Origin: Strigomonas culicis
Taxonomy: Eukaryota; Euglenozoa; Kinetoplastea; Trypanosomatida; Trypanosomatidae
DNA length: 30,520 nucleotides
Direction of reading: 5' to 3'
Assembly (NCBI GenBank): GCA_000482145.1
Contig: AUXH01000182.1
Location: forward strand, 1-30,520
The translations under genes were made by a program, and so were the position numbers. Below are positions 1 through 8,851 of the stretch, piece after piece (positions within the stretch are counted from its first letter, which is position 1; each line of letters opens with the position of its first letter). A model generated the notes under the pieces. That model did no database searches. It had not been told where the DNA came from and worked only from the letters and a program-made list of their open reading frames with translations.

Positions 1-3000
1 GGCCCCGCGGCGGGGGGCGGCCGCAGCGCGGCCGCGAGCGTCGCCGCGTCCAGCAGCGCGACGGCGGTGCGGTGCACGGCGCCGCGCCACCGGTGTGCGT
101 CGTCCGCGAAGGGCAGCGCGCCGGCGGCGGGCGGCAGCGCCCGCAGCAGCAGCTCCGCGTCGCGCAGGAGGGGCCCGACGTGGAGGTCGAGCGGGCCGCT
201 GAGCGCGGCCAGCGCCCCGGCCAGATCCGCCTGCGAGAGCAGCCGCGCGCGCTGCTGCGTGAGCGCGGCCACGCAGAGCACCGGCAGCACGTGCGGGTGG
301 CTGGCGCGGCGCACAAGGGCGTAGTCCCACAGCGCGCACACGCGCTGTAGCGGCTGCCGGTGCGCGAAGAGGGTCAGCAGCCACGGCACCGCGAAGAGCT
401 CCGGGCCGCAGCGCAGGCCGTCGAGGAGGTGCGTGGCGAGGAGCGGGTCGCAGTAGCGCAGCAGCACCTGCAGCTGGCGCAGCTGCTCGTCCATCGTGGC
501 GCGGGCCGCGCGCGGGTGGCGGTCGCCCGGCTCCTGCGCCGGGACGAAGCGCTCGATGATGTGCACGAGCAGCATCGTCGCGAGCGCGACGTCGGCGCCG
601 CAGACGCTGACCACGACCGCGGCCAGCGTGTCCATGCCCTGCCAGTAGCACCACCGCGGCCGCAGGCGCAGGCACGCCTTCAGTACGGCGCACAGCCGCC
701 CGCGGCCCTCCTCCGTCGAGAGCGCGGCGTGGTGCGGGTGCGCGCGCGGCAGGTCCATCGCGATCTGGCGGTCGAAGGCGGTGCGCAGCGTCGTGTGCAG
801 CGCGGCGAAGAGGGACGCGCGGCGGCGCGCGCCGGGCACCTCCAGCAGCACCGCCCACAGCTCCCCGCGGAGCGGGCCGGGGACGGGCACCAGTGTGCAC
901 GCGCGCCGCGCGCGGTCCGCGAGGAGGTGCTGCCGCAGCTGCGCGGCGCGCTCGCCGCTGCTGAGGTGGCGCGGCAGGCCGAGCACAAACGCGCGCAGCG
1001 ACCGCACGAGCTCCAGCTGCGCCGCGAAGCTGACGTCGTTCGCGTGGCTGAGGTGCGCCATGACCTCCCGCTGCAGCGCGCACGCCGCCGGGGGGCCGCC
1101 GCGCGCGCGCGGCGGCTCCGCGATGAGGCCCTGCAGCGCGCCGAGCTGCTGCCCGGACGGCTCGGCCCGCGTGTGCGCGGCGGCGCTGGCCCGCAGCAGG
1201 CGCAGCAGCAGCGGCCAGGGGAGCCAGACGGACGGCGCCGGCCGCGGGGGCGCGCCGGCGGGGTCGGCCCGCGCGCGGATGCTGCCCAGCTGGTGGTGCG
1301 CGGCGAGCTGCTGGAGGAACGGGTGGCGCGCGACGTGGCAGCGCCAGGTGCTGTCGTCCACCTCGGCAACGTGGGCGCCGCGCCGCCGCAGCTCGTCCCG
1401 CGCGGCGAGGCGGATGCCCTCCCGCGCGAGCCGAACCATCTCCGTGAAGGAGGCACTTTGCCGCGTGTCCAGCGTGCGCGACGGGCCGCCGCCGGCCGCG
1501 GCCGCGTCCTGCTGCTCCACCGCGCGCCGCCAGCGCGCGAGGGCAGGCCAGAACGAGACGGCGTCGGGCGGCGGGGCGCCCACCAGGCGCGCGTCGTCCC
1601 CCGCCAGTGGAAGCAGCTGCTGGATGAAGGGAGTCTGCAGGCCGTGGAGGAGGTGCTCCACCTGCCGGAGTCGCAGGTGCGCCGTGCCGCCGCCGCCGCG
1701 CTGCGCAACGCTGCTGCAGCTCGACAGCTCCAGCGCGTTGAGCGTGCCCACCGACGCGCTCTTCGGCACGAGCAGCGCGGGCGCCTTCAGCGCGGAGGAG
1801 GGGTACGAGTGCGTCGCGAGGTCCGGCGTGGGCGGCGTGCAGTCGTCGCCGCTGTCGCTCTCCTCCCCGCCCGGCGCGTGGGCCGCCAGGAAACTGCGCC
1901 AGCGCGCCTCCCGCCGCCAGCAGAGGCCCGTCGCCACCGGCGCGGCGAAGGCGTCGCGCGACCACGCCACGCCGTACGCGCGCACCACCGCCGCCAGCCA
2001 CTCGCGCGCGAGCTGCCGCGGGTCGCAGGGCGCCGGCGCCTCCGCGCGCAGCAGCTGCTGGCGCTGCGCCTCGCTCCCCGCCGCGCGCCACGCGACGGCG
2101 AGTGCATGCAGGTGGTGCAGCGCGCTGTACAGAAAGGCGTGCGCGGCGGGCAGCGGCAGCGCGGCGCCGCGCCGCAGTACATACACGAGGTCCGCGAAGA
2201 CCGAGGCGGTGGGCAGCGCCTGCTCCCCGGGTGCACCCCCGTCCCCTGGCAGAAGCGCCGCGAGGTGGCAGTGCCGCGGGTCGGTGACGTCGAAGGCGGT
2301 GAGGCAGCTCTCCACAAATAGCACGGCCAGGCTCCAGGCGTCGTCGGAGAGGCGCTGCACCGGCGCGGTGCCGCTGCCGCGCTGCGCGGTGTACAGCTCC
2401 GGTGAGAGGTACGGCGCGGCTGCCTCCGCCGCCCCCCTGCCTGCGTGGCCGAAGAGCGGCGCGGTGGCCTGCTGCTCCTGCTGCGGGCACAGTGGGCTGC
2501 GCTGGTCAAACGCGCTCTCCGGGTGGCCGTTGCGGCCGAGCGCGTCGAGCTGCCCCGTGCTGCTGCTGCCGCCGCCGGGAAAGGTCGGGAGGCTGCTGCG
2601 CAGCGGCGTGTGCGGCGCCGACAGGATCTCCTGTGCGTACTGGTACCGGTGCATCGGCTCCTTGAAGGCGAAGCCGGCCGTCCGCGCGCCCGCCGGCGCC
2701 GCGACGCGGAGGTGCCGGCGCACGGCCGCCAGCGCGTCGCGGATCACGAAGTGCCGCGCGCTGCTGATGCCGACCCGCGCCGGCGTGAGGGGGCCGAACC
2801 CGCACGTGTCCTCCGCGGCGTCCGCGTCATGCGGCTGCGGGAGGGCGTCGCCGGCGGCGGATAGATGGCGCTCGTAGCGCTCGTGCTGGTAGGGCGTGGC
2901 GCCGGGCCGCGGCGGCAGCACCGCGTCGGCGCTGAGCACCAGGGGCTGCAGCGCGCGCGGGCCCTCCACGCGGCCGTAGGCGCCGAGCAGCCGGTCGCGC

Positions 3001-3671
3001 TGCCGCCACGCCGCGCCGAGCGTCTCCCACAGCTCCGCCCACAGCGCGGCGAGCTGCGCCGGCCGCGGGCCCTCGCCGCCGCGGCGGACGCAGCGCCAGT
3101 GGTGCAGCTGGTCGCGCCACGTCAGCCGCACGTCCTCCGCGAGCCACAGCCACTGCTGGCGCTGCCGCAGCACGTCGTACGGGACAAGCACGTGCTGCGC
3201 GAGGGTGCACAGGTCGGCCGCCAGCACCCGGTAGCGCGGCAGCGCGGCCAGGAGCCGCGCGGCGGGCCCCCCCTCGCCCGCCGCGCGCAGCTGCTGGATG
3301 ACCTCCTCCTGGATCTGCCGGCGCCAGTGGGTGGCGGGCGGCGCCTCCGCCTCCGCCGCGGCGGCGGTACTGTCATCGGCGCGAAGGGTGTCGGTGAGGA
3401 GCAGCAGCGCGTCCCGCGACTCGAGCGCCCCCGCGCGCTGCCACGCGCGGCCCAGCAGCAGCGCGTCGCGCACGTCCCGCACGCAGTGCCGCACGAACTG
3501 CGTCGCGACCTCCTCTACGGGCGGCTGGGCGTGGAGGGCGTAGGGCGTGTGCTGGGTGCTCCAGACGGTGAGGCGCAGGCCCTCGTTAGTGCAGTGGTAG
3601 GCGGCCGCGCCGCCGCCCTCGTGCGTGGTGCTACGGTCAAGGGGGCTCGCAGAGAGCAGCACGTCAGTCAT
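1..3671 (-). CDS. TBCK-like protein: kinase-like domain plus TBC Rab-GAP domain (3' end off window)
   Basis: Frame open from the ATG at 3671 to the window edge, at least 1223 residues; the C terminus is missing. A C-terminal TBC domain (about residues 930-1150) carries both catalytic fingers of Rab GTPase-activating proteins: the arginine finger in IAMDLPRAH (R976) and the glutamine finger in YWQGMD (Q1011). The TBC start RGELWAVLL is also seen. Upstream, residues about 220-460 resemble a protein kinase C-lobe: an APE-like YLSPELY (E425), then SDDAWSLAVLFVE (W446). I see no HRD catalytic loop or DFG, so it looks like a pseudokinase. Kinase-like plus TBC is the layout of TBCK, which in other eukaryotes also has a rhodanese domain; the last residues (VALLDAATLAAAL) could open one. 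Inferred role: Rab regulation in membrane traffic. The protein is longer than animal TBCK because of Ala/Pro/Gly-rich inserts. The TBC call is firm, the TBCK assignment moderate. Confidence 0.75.
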   Translation of the reverse strand, partial: MTDVLLSASPLDRSTTHEGGGAAAYHCTNEGLRLTVWSTQHTPYALHAQPPVEEVATQFVRHCVRDVRDALLLGRAWQRAGALESRDALLLLTDTLRADDSTAAAAEAEAPPATHWRRQIQEEVIQQLRAAGEGGPAARLLAALPRYRVLAADLCTLAQHVLVPYDVLRQRQQWLWLAEDVRLTWRDQLHHWRCVRRGGEGPRPAQLAALWAELWETLGAAWRQRDRLLGAYGRVEGPRALQPLVLSADAVLPPRPGATPYQHERYERHLSAAGDALPQPHDADAAEDTCGFGPLTPARVGISSARHFVIRDALAAVRRHLRVAAPAGARTAGFAFKEPMHRYQYAQEILSAPHTPLRSSLPTFPGGGSSSTGQLDALGRNGHPESAFDQRSPLCPQQEQQATAPLFGHAGRGAAEAAAPYLSPELYTAQRGSGTAPVQRLSDDAWSLAVLFVESCLTAFDVTDPRHCHLAALLPGDGGAPGEQALPTASVFADLVYVLRRGAALPLPAAHAFLYSALHHLHALAVAWRAAGSEAQRQQLLRAEAPAPCDPRQLAREWLAAVVRAYGVAWSRDAFAAPVATGLCWRREARWRSFLAAHAPGGEESDSGDDCTPPTPDLATHSYPSSALKAPALLVPKSASVGTLNALELSSCSSVAQRGGGGTAHLRLRQVEHLLHGLQTPFIQQLLPLAGDDARLVGAPPPDAVSFWPALARWRRAVEQQDAAAAGGGPSRTLDTRQSASFTEMVRLAREGIRLAARDELRRRGAHVAEVDDSTWRCHVARHPFLQQLAAHHQLGSIRARADPAGAPPRPAPSVWLPWPLLLRLLRASAAAHTRAEPSGQQLGALQGLIAEPPRARGGPPAACALQREVMAHLSHANDVSFAAQLELVRSLRAFVLGLPRHLSSGERAAQLRQHLLADRARRACTLVPVPGPLRGELWAVLLEVPGARRRASLFAALHTTLRTAFDRQIAMDLPRAHPHHAALSTEEGRGRLCAVLKACLRLRPRWCYWQGMDTLAAVVVSVCGADVALATMLLVHIIERFVPAQEPGDRHPRAARATMDEQLRQLQVLLRYCDPLLATHLLDGLRCGPELFAVPWLLTLFAHRQPLQRVCALWDYALVRRASHPHVLPVLCVAALTQQRARLLSQADLAGALAALSGPLDLHVGPLLRDAELLLRALPPAAGALPFADDAHRWRGAVHRTAVALLDAATLAAALRPPPAAG

Positions 3672-4074
3672 TGCTAGGTGCTTCTATTTATATATAGATG
3701 TAGAGAGATAGCGTCCACTGAACGCCGTGGCAGGGATGCAACTGGCTAAAGAAAGAGATCAATGAGTATCGTTACTAGGGTAGTTTCCTTGCGCGAGATG
3801 AGATGTAAAGTGGGAAAGTGAATAGAGATGTGAGTGGTGTGAAACCGACAGCATGCTATCAGCGGATGGTAGAGCATCTAAAACCTCACCCCGGTATTGC
3901 GATACCTTACTCTTCTTCATATACAGAGACATCACGCTCCTCGCTCCCAATGCGGGTCGAATCTATGTGACTTCATCTATCGCAGCCGCTCCACTTTTAT
4001 TCTTCATTGAGGCAATGCAGCAACACCACCAACACCAACAACAAGAACACTCGTGTATCCGTTTTTCACCTGCT
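3672..4074. other. spacer between RCC1-repeat gene and TBCK-like gene
   Basis: About 400 bases of AT-richer sequence with no convincing coding frame. On the minus strand it should hold the 3'UTR of the RCC1-repeat gene and the 5'UTR of the TBCK-like gene. It contains a candidate splice acceptor near 3746 and a short AT-rich TATATA run near 3690-3697. No RNA gene was recognised. Confidence 0.6.
3746..3758 (-). promoter_or_regulatory. candidate spliced-leader acceptor for the TBCK-like gene
   Basis: On the minus strand a short pyrimidine run (TCTCTTTCTTT) ends directly in AG about 75 bases upstream of the ATG at 3671. A second possible AG lies nearer the start, behind ATATATAAATAG. Predicted from pattern only. 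Confidence 0.45.
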
Positions 4075-5697
4075 TCACACAATAATATCCAACAGAAACA
4101 CCGAGTGGTGCGTGCCGGCCGCCACGTCTCGCACACGGGCCACCCTCCATGCCTGGCGGGGCGTGCTGGCCGTGTCGGGCTTCCGCGCGGCGGGGTCGAA
4201 CCGTCCAATCGCCTGCCCTCCGCGCAGTCCGACGGACAGCGCGGCCACCTTCTCCCGCTCCTGCAGCCCCAGCTCGCCGTGCAGGTTGCTGCCGAAGCCC
4301 ATCACCACGGAGGCGGCCGCACCGTCGGGCCCTTCCTCCGCGCGATCCACGAGCAGCAGCGCGTGGGCGCGGCCGGTGGCGCGGCGCACCACGGCGTCGG
4401 GCGGCAGCTGCCCTACTTCCATCGCGGGCAGCGGCCGCCACGTGCGCACGTCGACCTCCTCCTCCGCACACATCCCACGCTCATTGAAGATGTCGTCCCC
4501 GCCAAGGACGGCGACGTAGGGGCCGCCGTCCGGCGCGCGGGCGTTGCAGCGCAGCAGGAACTCATCGCCGCCGTGCAGCACCATTGCGGTGGCGTCTGGC
4601 GGCGCGCCGCCGTCATCGTCCACCTCACGTGGCCGTGACGACTCGAGGCCCTCCACCGCACCGTTGTAGTAGCAGCCCCAGTGGAGGGCGCGGGCGTCGC
4701 CGCCGCCGCCGCCGCCGCGCGCGCGCAGCACGACGCAGGAGTGCAGGTGCGAGGCGTGGAGCTCTTCGACCTCCCACGGCCCCGCAGGCCCTGCGGCCGC
4801 CGCCGTCGGGTCCGAGAGCGGTGTGGCGAGCGCGTCGAGCAGCGGCAGGCAGACGGGGCGCATGCGCGAGGAGCTCAGCGCGGGCCGCCGCTTCTTCTTC
4901 GGCCTCCACGCGCCCTTCTTCGCGCTCAGCTGCGCCACCGCCGCCTCCGCCTCCTCCGGGGGGTCGTAGCCGAGCTCGCCGTAGTCGCCGCTGCCGCAGG
5001 CGGTGAGCAGCAGCGGGTGGTGCTGCCACGTGGGCGCGCCGCCGTCGTCCGCCTCGCGCGCGACGACGCCGTCCGCCCACGCCATGAGCGTGTGGAAGGT
5101 GCCACAGCTGATGTGGGTGAGCGTGCCGCGCACGAGGCCGGGCGGCGGCAGCGTGACCGCCGTCCACACGTAGACGGTGTCCGCGTGCCCCAGACCCAGC
5201 TGCCCGTGCTGGTTCGCCCCCGTCGCGTAGAGCCACTTGCTCGTGTGCACAAACGAGTGATCGCCGCCGCAGCTGACAGCCAGCAGCCGCTCCGGCGCCG
5301 CCTCCGTCGGCCCTTCCGTCTCATCAGGCGTCGGGAGGAACAGGAAGTCGAAGAAGGCGAGACGCGTCGGCGTGTAGTAGCAGGGCGGGAGCCTGCCGCC
5401 CGGCCGGCCGAGGCCCAGCTGCCCCTGCTCCTGCGTGCCCCAGCCGAAGAGCCCGCGCGTCGTGCGCACAATGGTGTGGCAGGCGCCGCTGTGCACGCTG
5501 ACAACATCACCGACCGCCGCGGCCTCCGCGTCCGAGGCCGCGGCGGGGAAGAAGAAGGGGACGATGGTGGGGTGGGGGGTGGAGAGCGTGTCATGTAGGA
5601 GGGTCGGAGGCACCCCGAAGCCGAGGCGGCCGTCGTATCCGCAGCCGCAGGCGGCGACGACAGTCTTCACGCTGCCGGACGGAGGGGCCGCGCGCAT
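4075..5697 (-). CDS. RCC1-repeat (beta-propeller) protein
   Basis: 540 residues from the ATG at 5697. RCC1-type repeat cores are recognisable: CGYDGRLGFG (19-28), GWGTQEQGQLGLG (85-97), GANQHGQLGLG (160-170), CGSGDYGELGY (234-244) and GFGSNLHGELGL (467-478). Each is accompanied by the family's CGxxHS-like strand: SGACHTIV (70-77), CGGDHSFV (143-150), CGTFHTLM (198-205), AGTHHSVFL (527-535). These build a seven-bladed propeller in RCC1 relatives; the blades between 245 and 465 are degenerate and include a basic stretch (PKKKKRRP, 266-273) that could be a nuclear signal. RCC1 folds act as Ran exchange factors or as general interaction platforms, and nothing here singles out Ran. An in-frame ATG at 5793 would give 572 residues, but a strong splice acceptor at 5748 lies downstream of it, so mature mRNA should lack it. 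Follows REL1 on the same strand. Confidence 0.85.
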   Translation of the reverse strand: MRAAPPSGSVKTVVAACGCGYDGRLGFGVPPTLLHDTLSTPHPTIVPFFFPAAASDAEAAAVGDVVSVHSGACHTIVRTTRGLFGWGTQEQGQLGLGRPGGRLPPCYYTPTRLAFFDFLFLPTPDETEGPTEAAPERLLAVSCGGDHSFVHTSKWLYATGANQHGQLGLGHADTVYVWTAVTLPPPGLVRGTLTHISCGTFHTLMAWADGVVAREADDGGAPTWQHHPLLLTACGSGDYGELGYDPPEEAEAAVAQLSAKKGAWRPKKKRRPALSSSRMRPVCLPLLDALATPLSDPTAAAAGPAGPWEVEELHASHLHSCVVLRARGGGGGGDARALHWGCYYNGAVEGLESSRPREVDDDGGAPPDATAMVLHGGDEFLLRCNARAPDGGPYVAVLGGDDIFNERGMCAEEEVDVRTWRPLPAMEVGQLPPDAVVRRATGRAHALLLVDRAEEGPDGAAASVVMGFGSNLHGELGLQEREKVAALSVGLRGGQAIGRFDPAARKPDTASTPRQAWRVARVRDVAAGTHHSVFLLDIIV

Positions 5698-5747
5698 GGA
5701 GCGAGACGCTCTGCAACTAGGGGTCGGGTGCGCGTGGCAGTGGGGGA

Positions 5748-5778
5748 CTAGAAAAAACAGCGAAGAAGGAAGAGAGAG
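5748..5778 (-). promoter_or_regulatory. spliced-leader acceptor that decides the RCC1-repeat start
   Basis: On the minus strand a pyrimidine-rich stretch (CTCTCTCTTCCTTCTTCG) and a T run end in CTAG at 5748, 51 bases upstream of the ATG at 5697. A second AG lies about 31 bases further downstream. The ATG at 5793 is upstream of both and would be removed. Confidence 0.6.
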
Positions 5779-5960
5779 CGTAGAGCAGCACACTTAACAC
5801 AGAGAGACGGGATGCTACCGATTAGTGGCGGAGGACAACCCGATGCACCACGACGTGGAGAGAAAAGGCGAGAGCGCGCGCAAGATACGTTTCTATACAA
5901 TATGTGATTAAAGCTTGTCTGAAATTCAACAGCGTTTTTTTTTTTTTTGCATGCGCTTCC

Positions 5961-7442
5961 TCATTCTGTCTGCTTGCCCATCTGCTCGAGGGACGCCCCC
6001 TCCACGGTCTGCGCCTGCTGCTCCTCGCGCAGCAGCTCGGCCCACTTCTGCCGCACCAGGTCGCTCGCCGCCCAGTAGGCGTTCTGCACCAGCGTGCGGC
6101 GGAACTGCAGCGACGTGTTCAGCACGAGCTCGTCCACGTCCTTGAGGAAATCTTTGAGTGCGTCCTTCGCGAGGAGCAGGGCGACCTCCTCCGGCGGCAC
6201 GTCGCCGCGCAGCAGCGGCGCGCGGCCGACCTTGGAGAGCACGTTCGAGAGCCGCCCGTCGCTTACGTGGTTGAGCAGCAGCGCGTTCGCGGCGCTCTCG
6301 ACCTGCGGCAGCATCGCGTCCGCGATGACGGTCACGCTGCCGCGCGTTCGCTGCAGCGCGCCGGCGCGCACCGTGTCGAAGAAGGTGTCCTTCAGCTCCT
6401 GCTGCTTCCCCGGGTGCTTCAGCTCCATGAAGCTGGAGCAGCGCAGCTTGATGATCGTCGACACCCCGAAGCGCGCGAGCGCGGGGTCGCCGTGCTGGAC
6501 GTGGCGGATGACGACGCCCTCCGCGAGGTTGTGGTCGAGGGGGTAGTTCCCCAGGCCCAGCAGCGCCGGGATCGGCGTGTTGAAGTTCTCGACGTCGAAG
6601 GCGAGGCAGTCGTCCAGCGTGCCGCGCACCAGCGGCTTTGTGTAGAGTAGATTCGGCACCCGCGCGCAGATCTCCTGGAAGTCATCGAACGGCAGCAGCA
6701 CGTTGTCCTCCTCCGCCCCGCTGAGGGAGAACTTGATGTCGAAGGCGCAGAACTGTAGCTCCGGGCTGTACTGCGGGAAGGGCTCGCGCTGGATCTCCAC
6801 GCCGGCGATCGGGTAGCGCCGGCCGTTCGGCAGCACGCAGATCCTCTTGCTCTTGGGCACGAGTGGGTGGTTGTACTTGGCACCGAAAAGCTCTCCATGC
6901 AGCACGACGCGGCCGACGCGGCTGCCGATCTGGTACCGCTGCTTGATAAGGTCCGCCACGATGCGCACCTGCGCCGTGAAGGTCTCCGCGAGAACATGGT
7001 AGCCGAAGAAGTGTTCGTTGGGGTCCATAATCCCACTGCGCTTCGCAAAGCGCACGTGCTTTTCGTCGATGAGGTAGACGCCGAAGTTCGTGCCGTGCAC
7101 CTTCTCCAGCGCGACCCACTCCTGCGCCCCGAGGCCAGACCGCCGGATCGTCTCGATGCGGGTCGCACTCGGAATGTCGATCTCCGCGTAGGCGCTGAAG
7201 TCGTCCTGGTTGTGCGGGAGATGCAGCCCGCGCAGGGAGGAGGACAGAGAGCTGTTGGGGGCACCCCCACCACCGCTCGCCCAGGCGCCCACGCGGCGAA
7301 AGGACGGCTGTACGGGACGGCTGCTGCTGCTGATGTGCGCGCTGCTGCAGCACAGGGTGGCGGGCGCCAGCCACACGCAGGCCCCGATACGAGGGGCGGT
7401 TCGTACGGTGGAGAGAGCGGCACCACGCCGGAGTAACATCAT
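5961..7442 (-). CDS. REL1: mitochondrial RNA-editing ligase 1
   Basis: 493-residue ATP-dependent RNA ligase that seals mRNA fragments in the kinetoplast editosome, classically in the U-deletion pathway. All nucleotidyltransferase motifs are intact: motif I EKVHGTNF with the adenylated lysine K114, KRSG (134-137), motif III GELFG (E184), motif IIIa FCAFDIK (231-237), motif IV LAEGVVIRH (E308) and motif V IIKLRCSS (K332, R334). The N terminus, with Arg 5, 6, 14 and 18, few acidic residues and many Ser/Ala, looks like a mitochondrial presequence; the ligase core begins near residue 80. The C-terminal region (about 350-470, including SDGRLSNVLSK and KDALKDFLK) matches the REL1-specific editosome-interaction extension, and overall similarity to trypanosome REL1 is much stronger than to REL2. 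Two adjacent ATGs open the frame. A splice acceptor lies 49 bases upstream. No sign of damage. Confidence 0.97.
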   Translation of the reverse strand: MMLLRRGAALSTVRTAPRIGACVWLAPATLCCSSAHISSSSRPVQPSFRRVGAWASGGGGAPNSSLSSSLRGLHLPHNQDDFSAYAEIDIPSATRIETIRRSGLGAQEWVALEKVHGTNFGVYLIDEKHVRFAKRSGIMDPNEHFFGYHVLAETFTAQVRIVADLIKQRYQIGSRVGRVVLHGELFGAKYNHPLVPKSKRICVLPNGRRYPIAGVEIQREPFPQYSPELQFCAFDIKFSLSGAEEDNVLLPFDDFQEICARVPNLLYTKPLVRGTLDDCLAFDVENFNTPIPALLGLGNYPLDHNLAEGVVIRHVQHGDPALARFGVSTIIKLRCSSFMELKHPGKQQELKDTFFDTVRAGALQRTRGSVTVIADAMLPQVESAANALLLNHVSDGRLSNVLSKVGRAPLLRGDVPPEEVALLLAKDALKDFLKDVDELVLNTSLQFRRTLVQNAYWAASDLVRQKWAELLREEQQAQTVEGASLEQMGKQTE

Positions 7443-7489
7443 GGCGATATGGTGGGCTTAAACTATGTACGCACTTCGTGCTATTACTA

Positions 7490-7508
7490 CTGGAGAAAGA
7501 AAAGGAAG
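7490..7508 (-). promoter_or_regulatory. spliced-leader acceptor for REL1
   Basis: On the minus strand CTTCCTTTTCTTTCTCCAG is an almost pure pyrimidine tract ending in CAG, 48 bases upstream of the REL1 ATG. It is one of the cleanest acceptors in the window. Confidence 0.65.
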
Positions 7509-7700
7509 TGGTAATCAGAAGTGTTAGCATCACTGAAGAGATTGCTTTGACATGCCGTTCGGTTGTAGAAGCTTCTTTTTTCATAATCATCATCTTGAGA
7601 CATCATCCATCTTTTTTTTTTAAAGGCGGTGTTTAAAGATAGTTAGTTTAATCGTCCATGGTTTAGTATCGCTCCTTAATGCACTACTCTCGTATATAAA

Positions 7701-7703
<3 letters not shown>

Positions 7704-7733
<30 letters not shown>
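7704..7733. repeat. (AC)15 microsatellite
   Basis: Uninterrupted AC dinucleotide, 15 units, ending 11 bases from the stop codon of the zinc-knuckle gene; reads as GT repeat in that gene's 3'UTR on the transcribed sense. Confidence 0.97.
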
Positions 7734-7735
<2 letters not shown>

Positions 7736-7744
7736 ACCATTGTC

Positions 7745-8851
7745 TTACTTGCTGGGGCAGTGCCGCGACAGATGGTCCACGGCGCCGCAGTGTTTGCACT
7801 GGTCCTTCGACGTTCGCGCGAAGGAAGGAGGAGCCTCTTTCGGCTCCTTGGCGGCCGGCGCGGCCGCCTGCACCGCCACTGGCTGCTGCACGGCCGGCAC
7901 CTTGGGGCGGTGCCCGCCGTCGCAGTTGCGCGTGAAGTGGTCCTCACTCCCGCACTTCTGGCAGCAGTTCTTGGGGTAGGCGGGTTGGGCTGCCTGACTG
8001 GCGCTAGGGGGCTCGGCCGGTGCGACGGCGCTCGCGCTGGGGGCCTTCGCCGTCGGCTCCGGAGCGGCCCCGCTGCCGTCACAGTTGCGCGTGAAGTGAC
8101 TTTTACTGCCGCACTTCTGACAGCAGTCCTTGGGGAAGGTGCGCGCTGCCGGGCGGGGAGCGCTCACCGCCTCCGGTGTGGGTGAGGCTGGGGCCGCGAC
8201 GGCGGCCTGCTCTGGGCCCGGCCCGCTACCGTCGCAGTTGCGCGTGAAGTGGCTTTTGCTCCCGCACTTCTGGCAGCAGTCCTTGGGGAAGGCCGGCGCT
8301 GCGGCCTGGCCGTCCGCCGCCGGCGCCTCGTCGCGCGGCCGCTTGCCGGGGCCGGCGCTGTCCGGCGCGCGCGGGTGGTTCCCGCGCCGCTCGGCCGCCC
8401 CCCGCGCACCGCCCTCTGCCTTCCGCCTGGTGAACTCCGTCTCCGGCTCCTCGTCGCGCAGCACGCCGCCGGTGCGGTGCAGGTCGTTGATGGAGACCGC
8501 GCTCTGCAGGATGTGGATCGGCGCCAGACCCCACTTCACCTTCAGCAGGTAGGCGACCGCGCGGGAGGCTGGGCGCTCCCCCGTCTCCTCCTCCCCCTCT
8601 CCGTCCTTCTCTTCTGCCTCCTCCGTACCCCGGGCGTCGTGCCAGCGCGGGTGTGCCTGCACAGCCTCCGCCAGCTGCCCGGCAAACACCGCGTCGCTCA
8701 GCTCGACGAGGGCGAAGCGGGTGGGGCCGGACCCGAAGAAGACGCTCCGCTCCACCTTCTGCTGAAAGAGCATGTGCAGGAACGAAAGGTCCGCTTTATT
8801 GGGGATGCCGTACACCATAAAGGTAATCGGCTGGGCGCCGCTGCCGTCCAT
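7745..8851 (-). CDS. CCHC zinc-knuckle protein with four knuckles (probable RNA-binding protein)
   Basis: 368 residues. Four CX2CX4HX4C zinc knuckles: C193-C206, C244-C257, C297-C310 and C352-C365. The first three are near copies of DCCQKCGSKSHFTRNCDG, spaced about 51-53 residues apart by Ala/Pro-rich linkers; the fourth (CKHCGAVDHLSRHC) ends three residues before the C terminus and has diverged. Such knuckles bind single-stranded nucleic acid, as in kinetoplastid hexamer-binding and minicircle-binding proteins. Residues about 8-65 (ITFMVYGIP through AEAVQ) have the strand-helix-strand-strand-helix look of an RRM-like fold, but RNP motifs are not clear. An acidic run follows at 76-90. No mitochondrial presequence is evident even though the next gene is REL1, so a cytosolic or nuclear RNA-binding role is more likely; the exact function is unknown. 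Confidence 0.85.
   Translation of the reverse strand: MDGSGAQPITFMVYGIPNKADLSFLHMLFQQKVERSVFFGSGPTRFALVELSDAVFAGQLAEAVQAHPRWHDARGTEEAEEKDGEGEEETGERPASRAVAYLLKVKWGLAPIHILQSAVSINDLHRTGGVLRDEEPETEFTRRKAEGGARGAAERRGNHPRAPDSAGPGKRPRDEAPAADGQAAAPAFPKDCCQKCGSKSHFTRNCDGSGPGPEQAAVAAPASPTPEAVSAPRPAARTFPKDCCQKCGSKSHFTRNCDGSGAAPEPTAKAPSASAVAPAEPPSASQAAQPAYPKNCCQKCGSEDHFTRNCDGGHRPKVPAVQQPVAVQAAAPAAKEPKEAPPSFARTSKDQCKHCGAVDHLSRHCPSK

Larger units (their letters stand above)
7443..7744. other. spacer between zinc-knuckle gene and REL1
   Basis: About 300 bases holding the REL1 5'UTR with its splice acceptor, homopolymer A/T runs near 7574-7622, and the AC microsatellite in the presumed 3'UTR of the zinc-knuckle gene. 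No further gene seen. Confidence 0.6.

Noticed and set aside
680..1708. 342-codon minus-strand frame overlapping the TBCK-like gene
   Set aside because: It lies in a different frame from the intact 1223-codon frame that carries TBC motifs, and encodes only Arg/Ser/Ala-rich low-complexity sequence.
3952..3970. GGGTCGAATCT, resembling a tRNA T-loop
   Set aside because: No T stem pairing and no cloverleaf around it.
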